Below are positions 21,731 through 33,588 of a stretch of DNA of 64,000 nucleotides, one piece after another (position 1 is the stretch's first letter; the number at the start of each line of letters is the position of its first letter). Origin of the DNA: Siphonodentalium dalli (Eukaryota > Mollusca > Scaphopoda > Gadilida > Siphonodentaliidae); the NCBI GenBank assembly GCA_032622095.1, contig CP136062.1:194997887-195061886 (forward strand). Reading direction: 5' to 3'. The translations under genes were made by a program, and so were the position numbers. The notes under the pieces were generated by a model, which saw nothing but the letters and a program-made list of their open reading frames with translations, ran no database searches and was not told where the DNA came from.

Positions 21731-22447
21731 ATGACAGATCCTACCCAAGCTCACTCGAACTTCACAGCAGCTGAGCTCATCGACACATTCACCAATATGA
21801 TCGGCGGTGGTATATGTGAACAGAGGAGTGAAGGCCGTATTACTTGCCAAATAAATGTCGTCCCGAAATCTATAGAAACTAGTAAGTATCACAGTGCTAA
21901 TTACGAAGTGTTGGGTCGAATGGTCGATCAGGGTGTGTGCGCAGAAAACAATTCTAGCGTTCTACCCGCAACGTTGTTCTGTGATATATCTGACATAATG
22001 ACCGACGAAAACCTTCCGACAGAAATGAGATTCAACACGGAATATTTATTAATAACTGCGATCTACATATCACTGTTTTCCGTTGCTGCTACAGCGAATA
22101 CGACACTGTTACTTATTCTTTTGAAATCCCAGCGACGCCACAGGACCAGGATGAAGATTTTTATAATCAACTTAACCTGTGCGGACCTTCTGGTGGCTTG
22201 CGTTATGATGCCTTTAGAGGTGTTTTGGCGCATCCATGTTCGATGGATAGCCGGAGACGTCCTTTGTCGTATTTTCATGTTTATGCGCGTGTTCGGATTG
22301 TACGCTTCATCTTTCATCCTCGTTGCGCTTAGTATAGACAGATATCTCGCCATCACGCAGCCAATGAAATCAGCACACAGGATCCACAGAGGGAGGGCTA
22401 TGTTGACGTGTGCATGGGTAGCCAGCGCTCTCTCCAGTGTTCCACAG
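21731..22447 (+). CDS. GnRH/AKH/corazonin-type G-protein-coupled receptor, 5' coding exon (partial)
   Basis: A class A neuropeptide receptor at the plasma membrane; the family signals mainly through heterotrimeric G proteins. Residues 1-103 are an extracellular N-terminus with N-glycosylation sites (N10-F-T, N-S-S at about 74). TM1 is about 104-130. TM2 (about 142-165) has NLTCADLL with the conserved Asp152. Cys179 is the TM3 disulfide Cys. TM3 carries RVFGLYASSFILV and SIDRY (DRY at 203-205). TM4 is about 223-239. MMPLEV-W, the RVFGLY block and SVPQ fit the AKH/corazonin/GnRH receptor group best. The exon ends in phase 0 after Gln239 at CAG|GTAATA. Reading then runs 20 codons into the intron. 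The ATG follows an acceptor-like ATTTATTTCAG at 21699-21709, so a 5' non-coding exon is likely. A cryptic GTAAGT lies at 21882. TM5-7 exons were not found. Confidence 0.85.
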
Positions 22448-22449
22448 GT
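22448..22449 (+). other. predicted splice donor of the receptor exon
   Basis: CAG|GTAATA closes codon 239 exactly, where homology to the receptor family stops. The intron begins 17 bases before an inverted-repeat transposon. Confidence 0.7.
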
Positions 22450-22464
22450 AATACTATATACAAA

Positions 22465-22951
22465 CATGGTTCGCGCTGCCACTTGCCAAATTTGCCAATA
22501 TCAAAAATAATTCACATTTGGCAAAAAATATTTTGGCAAGTCACTTTTTAATACCTCAAGCAATTTGAAAAATATTGGTCAATCATTACCATTTATTTCA
22601 GGAAACTCTTACAACATAATTATGTTAGTGGTGTTTTATAAGGTTTAGGAAAAGTTAGCAACCCTTCTACCATTGTAGTGTTCGGTGATTGGCTTATTAT
22701 TGTATGATAAACAATAGAGATGCGAGTATAATTAATTATTAACTAACTGCTTTTCTATCGATATCAAAAGTCTTTCAACCCGCGAGTGTCGAAACATAAT
22801 AATTAACGTTGCAGAAAATGATACTATCAGGGACAGCATTTGGCAAATGCTAAAATAATTAGGCAAAACATTAAATTTCGGTCCATATTTTTTGCCAAAT
22901 GTGAACTATTTTTGCCATTGGCAAATTTGGCAAGTGACAGCGCGAACCCTG
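22465..22951. mobile_element. inverted-repeat element in the receptor intron (hAT-like ends)
   Basis: The left end CATGGTTCGCGCTGCCACTT and the complement of the right end (CAGGGTTCGCGCTGTCACTT) begin arms of about 70 bp rich in TTTGGCAAA. There is no transposase. The CAGGG-like ends suggest hAT, but the flanking 8-mers match poorly, so any target duplication has decayed. It starts 17 bp inside the intron, very close to the donor. Confidence 0.65.
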
Positions 22952-23282
22952 GACAGACAGGATGAAATTTGTGTATTTAATGTGTGAATATTTGTACAGA
23001 GAGTTCTGTAAGTGTTATATAACGTTCTATAACGAAAGTTATTCTTTTCAATAAGTTTGTGATAAAATATTTTTCTCTGGTTGGTGAACAATGGCCAGTG
23101 GAAGAAGAGACCACACCGTGTTCAGAGTGTACATTAATATAAATAATAGAGAGGTTTCGCAAAAGGAATATAGTAGTTACAACTACTGTTAGGGAACTAC
23201 GTCATCAAGTCACAACGCATATGATTTCAATTTATTCCGAAATTTCTACCAGTGTTTTTACAAAAAACAAACAATTAAAGAT
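22952..23282. other. intronic or intergenic, no feature recognised
   Basis: I looked for a TM5 exon of the receptor (a frame with FxxxxxP after an AG acceptor) and saw none. Only short unrelated frames are present. Confidence 0.4.
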
Positions 23283-23790
23283 ACAAGAAAACCAATGTCA
23301 GAAATGGTAACGCGCTCAAGATCATATATTATATACCCATGATTGTAATTATAGAATATAAAATATATTGGTTTCGCGAATGACCAACTCAGAATTCCGT
23401 TAAAATAACAATAACAGCCAGCACCTATATAGTTAACGAACCAGCGGCAGACTCGGCCGTCTCCGACCACAACCCCCAGTGGGCTGCAGAACGAAACATG
23501 TCTATAACACTTGAAATTTAAGACTTACAAATTATCTTTTTCATTGCTTTTATATGTAAAAGGCATAGCTTATCGCCAACCAAAAATCAACATTATTGAC
23601 ATATTGTTAACGACAATAACGAAATTGAAATTCCCAACTACACATTTTACCGGACCCGGCCTCCGGTTCACAGTTCGACTTTTAATCCTCCCAAAAATTC
23701 CCATTCTATAAATAAAAACCCCATGCGCCCAGGCGAAACAGGAATCTCTGCATTAGTATACACGCGGCGCGCTTAATAAATAGACAGAAC
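23283..23790 (+). repeat. dispersed repeat family R, copy 2
   Basis: It starts ACAAGAAAACCAATGTCAGA and matches 1669-2180 nearly throughout, including GGTAACGCGCTCAAGATCA, AACGAAC-AGCGGC, TTTTACCGGACCCGG and TATAAATAAAA, and ends near AGTATACACGCGGCGCGC. Confidence 0.7.
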
Positions 23791-23935
23791 ACAACGCGCA
23801 TCTTAATCGAGAATCTTTTATCGAATGAGTTGCGGATGGCGCAAGGATATATTTCGCGAGAGCGTAGCTCGAGCGAAATATAACTTTGCGCCGTCCGCAA
23901 CCAGTTCGATAAAAGATTCGAGTGTTGTGTTCTGT
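23784..23935. repeat. palindrome at the end of repeat R
   Basis: ACAGAACACAAC...TCGAGAATCTTTTATCGAA and GTTGCGGATGGCGCAA-ATATTTCGC are repeated in reverse complement, ending GTTGTGTTCTGT. The arms are about 65 bases with small differences and the loop is about 15. It may be a fold-back element inserted in, or forming the end of, repeat R. Confidence 0.7.
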
Positions 23936-24020
23936 ATTTATTCTACACCGTTCAGTCAGATAAGTTCAATCCATGAATGTCATATCCATTGTTACTATAG
24001 CCACCTTTATTGTGATTTAA

Positions 24021-24737
24021 GTGTCGGCGCACACGATCCCGGTTGTCCCCGGTTTACCCCGCAGCTGGGTAAAACGGGGACAACCGGGATCGTGTGCGCC
24101 GACGCTTTGGGCCGGTTTTTGTCGGATCCGATTTAACCGGACCGATCAAACTGAGTTTGATTTCATCCGGAAAAACAGGCTCGTGACGATGGCAACGCGC
24201 GTGTTTTGCTTGTCACATGACCAAAACATCATTCAAAATGTCGGAATAGTTAGCAGCGACCGCTATTCGAAAATTATGTCTAGAATTCTGATAAATCGAC
24301 AAGTAACAACTGCTGGTAGACCTATGGGCAGAAAATAGGTGCCCGTATATAGTAATCGCAACAAGAGGGCGGTAGCTGTGGAAAGGTAGTTTACGCCAAT
24401 TTACGGCTATTGGCAGTATTCACAGTATTTCCCGTGACCTCAAATTCAATATATTATTATTAATATTATATATTCATTCAGTTTATTATTAATAAATATT
24501 AGTCTTTAGAAATACATATTAACATAAATCACCACGACTAGCTATAGTAAATGTCTAGATCGGCTGACCACACCAGTTGGCTATTTACTACAGTGACCAT
24601 CTATAGGCATAGCATGCATATGACCGGGGTGAAAATCGGACTCGTGTGCGTGTGCGCTGAACCCCCCGATTTTATCGGGCCCGATTTATCCCGCAGCCGG
24701 ATTTACCGGACACAATCGGGATCGTGTGCGCCGACAA
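24021..24737. mobile_element. PIF/Harbinger-type MITE, copy 1
   Basis: It is flanked by TAA on both sides (24018-24020 and 24738-24740), with ends GTGTCGGCGCACACGATCCC and its complement. The first 98 bases are themselves a palindrome, ending GATCGTGTGCGCCGACGC. The interior (CGTGACGATGGCAACGCGCG, TGTTTTGCTTGTCACATGA) recurs inverted at 51530-52062. A 3-bp TAA duplication is the Harbinger signature. It has no transposase. Confidence 0.8.
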
Positions 24738-24797
24738 TAAGTCTGACAAATAGCCAGTAATTATGGGGGGATCACCGGTAGCGGATGATCGACGTAA

Positions 24798-25589
24798 AGC
24801 CCCGGTTCCATATCCCCGAATTACCACCCCGAATGTTCCCGAATGACTCCCGAATCATAATTTTGCAAAAATCGTGGAGTAAGTTCGGGACGAGTCGGGA
24901 CAGTGAATTTTTACCCCCGAACATGATCGGGGATATCGGTGCCATCGGGGTCGATTCGGGACAATTCGGGACTCGCTCCCGACAGTTTTGAAATGTTCAA
25001 AACTATCGGGAACCAAGCCGAATCGCTCCCGATTTGTAAATCGTCGGGAGAAATTCGGGAGCAATTCGGCACCTATTCGAGAGTAGTCGGCAGTATTCGG
25101 CAATATTCGGGTGGATATTCTGGAGTAGTCGGCAGTATTCGGTAGGTTATTCCCGAATTCGCCATGTATGGCTGCTTTTATACTGAGATCCGGTGTATCT
25201 GCAAAATTCGGCATCGATTCGGGACGTTCGGCAGCAATTGAATACCAATTCTGTATCTATTCGGCATCAATTCGGTACCAGTTCGGCATTGATTCGGGTT
25301 ATTCGGCAACAATTCGGTGTAAGTCGGTAGTAATCTGGGCAATTTGGCAGCCACTCGCACGAATGTTCGGGATAATTCTTGATCATTCGGGAAGATATTC
25401 GGAAGCATTCTGGAATACTCGGCAATGTTCGGGACAATTAAATTTTGTCATAATTCGGCATCAGTTCGGCGGCTTTTTGGAATAAAACTCGTCCAGAATT
25501 CTCTCGAATGCTGCCGATTTGGTCTGGTCCCGAATTTGTGCCGAATATACTAATTCGGGACAGAGAATCGGGAATATGGAACCGGGGCT
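24798..25589. mobile_element. TAA-type element with an ATTCGG minisatellite interior
   Basis: Ends AGCCCCGGTTCCATATCCCC and the complement of GGGAATATGGAACCGGGGCT are flanked by TAA (24795-24797 and 25590-25592). Almost all of the 750-bp interior is a degenerate 9-15 bp repeat built on ATTCGGGA and ATTCGGCA, first in the CCCGAAT sense, then mostly the other. There is no transposase. Frames through it are repeat artefacts. The duplication suggests PIF/Harbinger. Confidence 0.75.
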
Positions 25590-25744
25590 TAATGTACGTC
25601 ATATTTCTTGGCGACAACGTCAACAAGAATAGTTCCGGCTTGTATTCCACTATAGGTATACACTACTATGTATTCAATGGCTGGGATTCCGTTGAATACA
25701 TGTATCTCACGTCAATGGGTGTGGAATAAAATTACTCATTCAAC

Positions 25745-26343
25745 TAGATGTGTTGCATCATACAGCCATCCCTTATCAGCCTGTACCGACATGTCCTTAG
25801 TTGGCCGATTGAACAGAAAATTAGTTTAAATATTGTGCTTAATCTGGTAGATAATTTAGAGCGAAAATCTCACCGTGTGCGATTGATAATGTTTTGTCGT
25901 GTTCAAATATCCTGATGATCGTCGTCATCTTGCGAAAAGGATGTTTGTATCGACGTAAACAGGTAAATGTTACGACGACAACTAGCTAACTGTAATTGTA
26001 ACTGCGAGTTTGCGAATCCTCTCTAGTGACATTTAATTTGGGAATTGTTTATCTCCAGGCAATTTCAGGGACATGAGCTTAATTGTAAATTTCGGATCGA
26101 AAATCGATTGAAATAGTTTCAATAGTTTAATTCTCCTACCATGTACATAGTGTGAAATGTAGTGAGCTTAGACAACAATGTCGAATAATTGCGGTGTGTA
26201 ATGTTTGAACTGAACTGGGCATCAGTTGAAAAAATGTGGGGGGGTGCTATGCTTTCCCAATGGGGTTGTTAATTGAGTTTGCAGAATTTGGGATTTTGGG
26301 TCTTGTTTGGTGGGGTGCAGTTGGAAATTCTAAGTTAGACAAC
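25745..26343. other. no recognised feature
   Basis: Short frames only. A G-rich stretch (near 26236-26330) precedes a minisatellite. Confidence 0.35.
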
Positions 26344-26470
26344 CCCCGCCAACAGATACCCTCTTGCCACGTCCGTCGCCAACAGATACCCTCTAGCCAC
26401 GTCCCTGTCGCCAACAAATACCCTCTAGCCAAGTCACTGTCGCCAACAGATACCCTCTAGTCACGTCCCA
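26344..26470. repeat. minisatellite, about 34-36-bp unit, four copies
   Basis: CGCCAACAGATACCCTCTAG followed by CCACGTCCCTGT repeats four times with minor changes. No gene overlaps. Confidence 0.85.
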
Positions 26471-27027
26471 ACTCCGGTTGGTGATCAAATAGAAATGGAG
26501 AATAACATTGCTCAAATTAGTTATTTTTACGAATATTAATCCTAATTTACAGTACACACACCGTCATTTTTTATATATTAATTGAATGGAATGACTCGCG
26601 ATGGCAAAATCATTTGCGTTAGTATATCGCCGATTGTCGGGTCCCGAATCGAGATGTAAATATTTACAATTAAGCGTAGTTCAGACGATGATATCTATGG
26701 AGTGGTATGGTCGATTTCTTTGAGATTTTCGGTGATGCTAGTAGAATGCTACATTCCCACAGTTGGCACAGCACATGAACACTAACTTATCAGTTTCTCG
26801 CACCCGAATTAGTCCATAATATGTTTTTAAATAGTGTTGTCAGTGGTCGACTGATCTCACATGCGAGTTCTTTCATGATTCTTGGATGTATGCCACCTGT
26901 GCCTTGTTCGGGTTTAGTTATGATAATCTGATTTCTATCCCCCCCTGTGTAACTTTAAGATCTTCCATCTGTTCTGTTTTACTTTGACTGGCTCTTGGAA
27001 TGTATCCCGGTTCTTTGGTTATTTTAA

Positions 27028-27670
27028 AGGGGTACTGTACGCCATTTTCAATAAATTTTACATACAAGTTATGACCACTTACCTCACGGTTACATCTCCA
27101 TAAAACAGTCCACATGACAGTTAATCCTTATATTTATATACATTTAGCGAAAAAGCCACTTTTGTAAATGTATTTAAATCGAAAAGTGTATCGTGACAAA
27201 ACCAGCCCAAAATATCCCACAGCACCCTTGGCAAAAGTTAACAGGAACAATTGAAACCTGACGATTTATTAAGTCAATCCTGCGCGAATCCAAATGCGCC
27301 CAAAACATTACGCGTTCGTCTTTCCAAACCCAAATGACGTATCGATGTTGTTATGAGCTGTTTCACATTCACCGAGAAATAATTGCAACTAGCCACGTGG
27401 GCGCCGACCAATCAGAATGCTGGATTTAGTGATGAAAACACTTAGTATGTAAATATATACATATAACATAACATTTATTTGATACATTTGCTTGAAAACT
27501 GTACAAAAATTACTCGACAACGACAATTTGTATTTTCGCATTCCGGCTAATCTGCCATCCATAACATTACTTCGTACTCAACAGACTTTCAAATATTGGA
27601 AATCTGTTTACCTTATTCAACGACTCAGAGACTATAGAAACCAACAACAACATTTGGGTACAGTGTCCCT
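27028..27670. mobile_element. TTAA-type element with AGGG(G/A)-ACTGTAC ends
   Basis: TTAA (27024-27027 and 27671-27674) flanks AGGGGTACTGTACGC at the left and GGGTACAGTGTCCCT at the right; 12 of 15 terminal bases agree as inverted repeats. The interior has no transposase frame. TTAA targets occur in piggyBac and Kolobok. I cannot separate them here. Confidence 0.65.
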
Positions 27671-28104
27671 TTAAACAGAAGTCGAACGCTCAGTGGAGTT
27701 ATATTCAACCCATTGTTTTAGTGTGCATCAAATAATTGATAGTTATTTTTATTTCTGTGAATATAATTACTTACCTAACAACCAGCTGTGAGCAACATTA
27801 ATTATGATTGCTTGAGATAAACGCCATAAGCCAATCCTACATAGATGGCTCGAACAAGTTCATTATAGTAAATTACAATAAATCGGACGAGATGCTGTGG
27901 TCCAGAACAATTTATAGTAATGTTTAGACGCATTTTGCGTGTTACAGCGTGTTACGTTACGTAGACAGAGGAAATATCAAGCATCTCAAAAACACAGGCG
28001 ACTATTAAATTGCTTCGCGGATCACACTAAAATGTTATCAATTACCACGACGCCTTACCACTCAATAAAACACACTGAAAGTACAGTCATCTATATACAT
28101 AAAG

Positions 28105-28625
28105 AGTAGGATATGTCTGTTCATTTGTCTGTCTGTCTATCGATCTGTCTGTCCGGATTTTTCTACCAGACTGCTGGTCAGTTTTAAACCAAATTCCGTG
28201 TGGTGATTCGGGGTACCCTGGCGAAGGTAATAACGACATTAGGTTTTGCAAATTAAATTAATTAAACAAATATAAAAAACCAAATACGCTCACTATGTGT
28301 ATATTTGAGCACCAGATGTATGTGCTTTATAGATTTGGTATCACTGCGACCCGCATCCGACAAAATAACGGGTATAAGTCCACTATGGGCTTATATCAGA
28401 ACCATATATGTCCAATATGAACTAATGTCAATATTTAGGTCCAATATGAACCTATTTGCCCGAGGATATGAAGTAGCATAATACTATGGTCATGTCAATA
28501 TATAATAAAGAGTAGGATCTGTCATGTGCGCGAAGCACACACAGGGGTCATATGCCTTAACGCATAAAGGGGCCGCAGGCCTCTCCGACGCTGAATAAAG
28601 GGTCCCGAAGGGAGCCTGTTTCAGC
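28105..28625 (+). repeat. direct-repeat region with AAAGAGTAGGAT heads
   Basis: ATAAAGAGTAGGAT at 28109-28122 is followed by TGTCTG runs. ATAAAGAGTAGGAT recurs near 28506, followed by small self-complementary blocks (GTGCGCGAAGCACAC, GGCCGCAGGCC). The first head resembles Helitron-like starts elsewhere in the window (TCTATATAC... then TGTCTGTC), but I found no matching 3' hairpin plus CTAG. Confidence 0.4.
28335..28460 (+). repeat. dispersed repeat family V, copy 1
   Basis: Blocks AAATAACGGGTATAAGTCCA, CTATGGGCTTATATCAGAAC and TTAGGTCCAATATGAACCTA recur in reverse complement at 55237-55345, and partly at 55450-55510. Confidence 0.6.
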
Positions 28626-28884
28626 TATAGATTCTTATATTTCTATAGCTTTTCCTTATTAAAATCTATAAACTGAGCGGAATATATTTTCTGAAATACG
28701 TCATCAGTTTAAATGTTACACGTTGCAGCACTGAATGTTATTCCAGTATTCTACCTGTGAACTATCGATCGCGCACTTAAATAACACGCACACTTATTAT
28801 ATCGATCGACTTCTTTTAGTCACCTAGGTCAACAAAGTGTGACGTCGTTCGTGGTTTGTGTGTTTTATTGTGATACGAAATGCA

Positions 28885-31800
28885 CGATCCAATTGAACAT
28901 ATATATGTTTATTCTTATAAACTGTATAACATACAGTGTTAAGAAGTACAAAAACATATACGGTGGGCCGGTCTTCTCCCAACACAGTATACAACATACA
29001 TAATATACAGTTCACACATTACATTAAACACGATGATATATGACAATTCAAAATATTTTATAACATAAAGGTACATATATGTGATTGGAAGGAGATCGGT
29101 CCGCCGATATGACCAAAACGCATGCGCCTGTTTGATAATTTTCAACATAAAAATGGAAAAAAATTACTAATTATGGTGGAGAATCGTCCCCGAATATTAC
29201 AGCGAAGAACTAAAGGGAGTAGTCCTCGTCCGACAATTTGGTCGGAACTTAATATTAGTCGTGATGGTGGGGGCTCGGGGGGGGGGCTCAATATAATTAG
29301 AAGAGTGACTAGGATCATGTCTCGTTTAAGGTATGGTTCACAAAGAGAAGAAACTTGCATATGTTGCGCAAAACTGCTGGTCGTTGGATGTTCATCAGTT
29401 GAGACATTTTTATTGTCGTAGGATTAGTATAATAGTAACTGGCTATATATATCCGTCTTTCCTGTTCTAATTTATCGCATCCTAATAATACATGAAATTC
29501 ATCACCAACTGCATTGTTGCATAGTGTGCAAAGTATATTATTCATAGCTATATCATGCCAACCCCCAACATCTATTGGTAATCGATGATTGCGTGTTCGG
29601 AATTTTGATAAAACTTCAACTTCTTTATGGTTAAGCACGTTAAAGTAAGGTTCACATTCGAATGTTGTCTTCACTGTACGGTAGAACGCATACTTGGATG
29701 AACTAAAAGATCCATACCATTCCTGAAGATATGTATCACGCAATTTCAATTTATTAGAAGATCTGAACCACTCAATATTTGGGATAAAATGAGTTACAAA
29801 CAAAAAGCTCATTCCAATATCATCTAATATGTTTTTAACCCGGGTAACCCAGTCCATTCGACCACTTCTCTGATTACCAGTTCGTCGCTTGGAGCTGTAC
29901 AATGGCCAATAAATAAAACATATTTTCGTTTGTTTGCCAGTTATAAGTTTTGCCCAAAAATTCAAAATTCTTTGCTTTATTTTTCGTTCGATGGGGACCA
30001 AACCGAGTTCACAATATACCATACTCGTAGGGGTAGTTGTTTTGAAACGAAGAATAAACTTCAAGAACCATAGTTCTACCCGGCTTATCAGGTCCACATT
30101 GCCGACACCCCAAATTTCAGAGCCGTACAATAATATTGGTTCAACCGTTGTGTGATAAAGTTATATTACAGTTGGGATCGGTAACTTGAGTTTTCGCATC
30201 TTGCATATGAGACCAAACATTGCTTTCTTTGCCTGCTCACATCTGAGCTTCTTCTCGGTAAGGAATGAACCATCGTATGAAAACGTAACACCGAGATACT
30301 TGTATTCGTCAGTAACATTTATAGTCCTACTGTTTATTGTGAAATGATTTGGTATTGCTTCTTCGTCAGATTTATTACGAAATACAACGACGTTACTTTT
30401 GGTGTTGTTTATCGATAACTTCCAGTAATTACAGTATTGTGCATAATCATTGAGCATATGTTGTAAATGGAATGCGCCTTGCGAGAAAAGTACGGTGTCG
30501 TCTGCATACAGTAGACAAAATAGCTTCAGGTAACCGAAATGTAAGTTGTTCTGTAATCGGGAGATTTGGAAGCCACCCCCTAAATAGTTTATAAGATGCT
30601 CCTCTAAATCGTTCGTGTATAATGAAAATAAGATAGGTGACAGATATACTCCTTGTCGGATACCAGTATTACAATTGAATAGTGATGAATATTCGCCACT
30701 AGAAAACACACAAGATTTTATGCCGTCATACATATTGATGATGACATTTAAAATTCGACCTTTTATTCCAGAATTGAAAAGTTTCTGTCATAAACCTATA
30801 CGCCAAACACTGTCAAAAGCCTTTGATAAATCTATGAAGGCACAATACAGTCGCTTACCATACTTCTTTGATAACTCAATCAAACAATTCAAGGAAAATT
30901 AATGATCAGTTGTTGAGTAACCACTCCGAAATCCGGCTTGATTCTCAGATAAAATAAGATTCTGATCCAAGAATGATTGAATGCGATTACCGAGGATAGA
31001 TGTGAATACTTTAGAAATGCAACTGACCAGAGTGATTGGTCGGTAGTTGTCTGGGTCACGGGGTCCTTAGATTTATAGAGTGGTTTTATTACACCTATTC
31101 CCCATTCTCTTGGTACAACACCACTTTTCAATATAATGTTAAAAAACAGTTTTAGATATTCCCTCATAGCAACAGGAGCGAATTTAATATATTCCACTCT
31201 TATATTATCGATACCCGACGACTTATCTGAGCTCATCTTGGATATGGCGAAATTTATTTCTTCAATCGATATTGCATAGTCCAAGACGTCAACATTCAGA
31301 TTACTGACATCGAGAAACTCATCATCAACGCGTGCATTGAACGAGGCATAATAATCGCGAAATTGCGAGAGATTTGGCATTGTTCTGGTATTACTTCGCT
31401 TTTGGCGCCCCAGTAAATTTCAGTATTCTTTGGTTTTAACGGAGGTAGACGATCGTAGCTTTTCGCGGAGGCTTGCGTAATATTTATATTTACTTTTTCG
31501 CAACGAGTTTTTATATGTTCTCCGAGCCTCATCTAAAGCTTGTCGGTCATTTTGGCTCATAAGCTTTTTGTTTGTCGCGAACGCTTTTCTATATGCGCGA
31601 CGCGCACGGATACAATCACAACTGAACCATGGGATTTCGCAGCATGAACTTGTTTCTTAATATGGCTATTCACTGATCGACTACCCAGTGCTGACACTGC
31701 TGCATCCTGGTAAAGACATTTCAATTTCTCGTTCAAATACGACATGTCGGCATCAGTTATGTACTCGATATCATTGAACTTGTTAACAGATTCGAAAAAG

Positions 31801-32745
31801 GCCTGCATGACAAGTGGATCGAAAGATTCCCCAAAGTGCATAACTTTTTCGTCAAGCCACGGCTTAATAGCAATATCACGGGGTACAAATGGTGGCCCAC
31901 TAGCTTCGGCACGGATTTGCTCAGTGGTACGCGCATCGCGAGATCTCTCCACGGTAGCGGTGCCCGTGATCTTGAAAAGTAAGGCGGAATGAACATCGCT
32001 GAATTAATCATTGAATTCATTGACCTGAAAGGAAGTGATGTGAGCTACAATTTCAGGTGAATATAGAAGGTAGTCAATCAAACTTGCGTTACGACATGTC
32101 AGCTGACCAATCCCGTTATCTGCTCCAATTCTACCATTCCCGATACGTAGTGTTGCACTTTTACAAACTTCTATTAACTTATAACCGAAGTTGTTTGTTT
32201 TTGGATCACGTGAACACCGCTGAGAGTGTTGCACAGGTGTACTATTGTCGTCATGAGTGTAATCAATCATTCTAGCAGTCCTAGCATTAAAATCTCCAAC
32301 CATGATAACATTATCACAATGAACTGACTTTACTTCGACTATGGACCTATATATAGTTTCAAAACATTCATTGGAACTATACTTAGTTCCTTCAGGCGGG
32401 ATATACACATTTCCAACTACAATTGAACACGTGGGATCTAGAGTAACCTTAATCCACAGAACAAACTCGCAAGTGAACGGGAGAGTTTCAATCATATTAC
32501 TGATACCATCTTTCACTAATATACACATAAGCCACCGGACCGGTAGTGTGATATAGTTTGTCTATTATGTTGAACCTGAATGAGATAGCCGGGTACATCT
32601 ATTAGATCAGCGTCGTCAGTTTTGGTCTCTTGCAAGCAAATTATATCAAATTGTTCCAAAAACATTAAGAATTCTGGATCATCCAATTTGTTCAAAATGG
32701 CAGTTGTCCAATCACGGAACATACACGATTTAGTGTGACACACGG
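28885..32745 (-). mobile_element. nearly complete LINE (CR1/Jockey-like ORF2), inactive
   Basis: Minus-strand order: endonuclease (32743-32004; LQETKTDDAD, MVGDFNART, SLIDYLLYSP), linker (31952-31381), reverse transcriptase (31380-30161; SSGIDNIRVEYIK, AFIDLSKAFDSVWR around 30800-30850, GIRQGVYLSPILFSLY, LLYADDTVLF with YADD at 30508-30497), then a C-terminal region with FRTRNHRLPID and a Cys-His motif CTLC...GDEFHVLLGC (29315-30130). At least five frame breaks separate these blocks, so it is dead but young enough to read. ORF1 was not seen, so it is 5' truncated near the endonuclease start. The 3' UTR runs to an A/T-rich end near 28885. Confidence 0.85.
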
Positions 32746-33588
32746 GTTACATGTGATTATATATCATTTCCAACTGATGTCGGTATTTTCCTGATAAAAA
32801 AAATATTGTGTGAACTATATTGTACCGTAGTTTGTGCGGCATACTTTCTTTACAATCGCCATATTTAGAAAATTGCCACGACCTTTTTCCAAACAAATAT
32901 AAGTGTACGTTTTCATTTTTTTTTCAAAAATAATATTATTCCTGGAATTTTCAACACATGTATCATACACGTATGACATGTTTTCTCCAAATCAAGTGTT
33001 CTTGATCAACATGTACATGTACATACAACGAAGATGACACTATATGACTAACAGTGATTACGATAACCAACATTTATCTGAAATTAGTATAGAAAGGGTT
33101 GAAGTGAATTGAACAGATCGTGCACGCTTGTCATCCATCTGAACTCAATTGTGACAAGACAAAATACAAGCCGATACGTTCACGATAGACACACATCAAT
33201 AGACATTTATTATTTACAGCGTCGCACATTGAACTGATATTATAGCAATTGAAATAAAGGACGGAATCGTCCTATTGGGTATGGTCTAATTAAACCTGGT
33301 GGAAGCAGGAAGACATCCCGGCAGGGCTATGTTGTCACAACAACAAACTGCATTATTATCTTGTTTTATCACATTATTAACCCATAAACCCGGCCTAATA
33401 TTATTTAGAAAAATACACACCACGAGCAGTGACGTAAGAGCTTAGCGAAATTATATCCATCAATTAGAATATAATTATGATATTCAATCTGTGTTGGGTT
33501 AACTAGTGTTGATTGTGTGATAAACATGGCCGATAAGGGCGGTTGAACAATTTTGACAACATCAAAAGACACATTTACTATATTTTTT
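32746..33588. other. non-coding; possible family B end at about 33095
   Basis: AATTAGTATAGAAAGGG at 33079-33095 matches the right end of family B MITEs, but the rest of that element was not found. No gene was recognised. Confidence 0.4.

Noticed and set aside
24855-25485. Frames of 76-119 codons with Asn-Arg-like repeats
   Set aside because: Produced by the ATTCGG minisatellite inside the TAA-type element.
28105-28625. Third Helitron-like element
   Set aside because: The start resembles the others but no hairpin followed by CTAG was found downstream.
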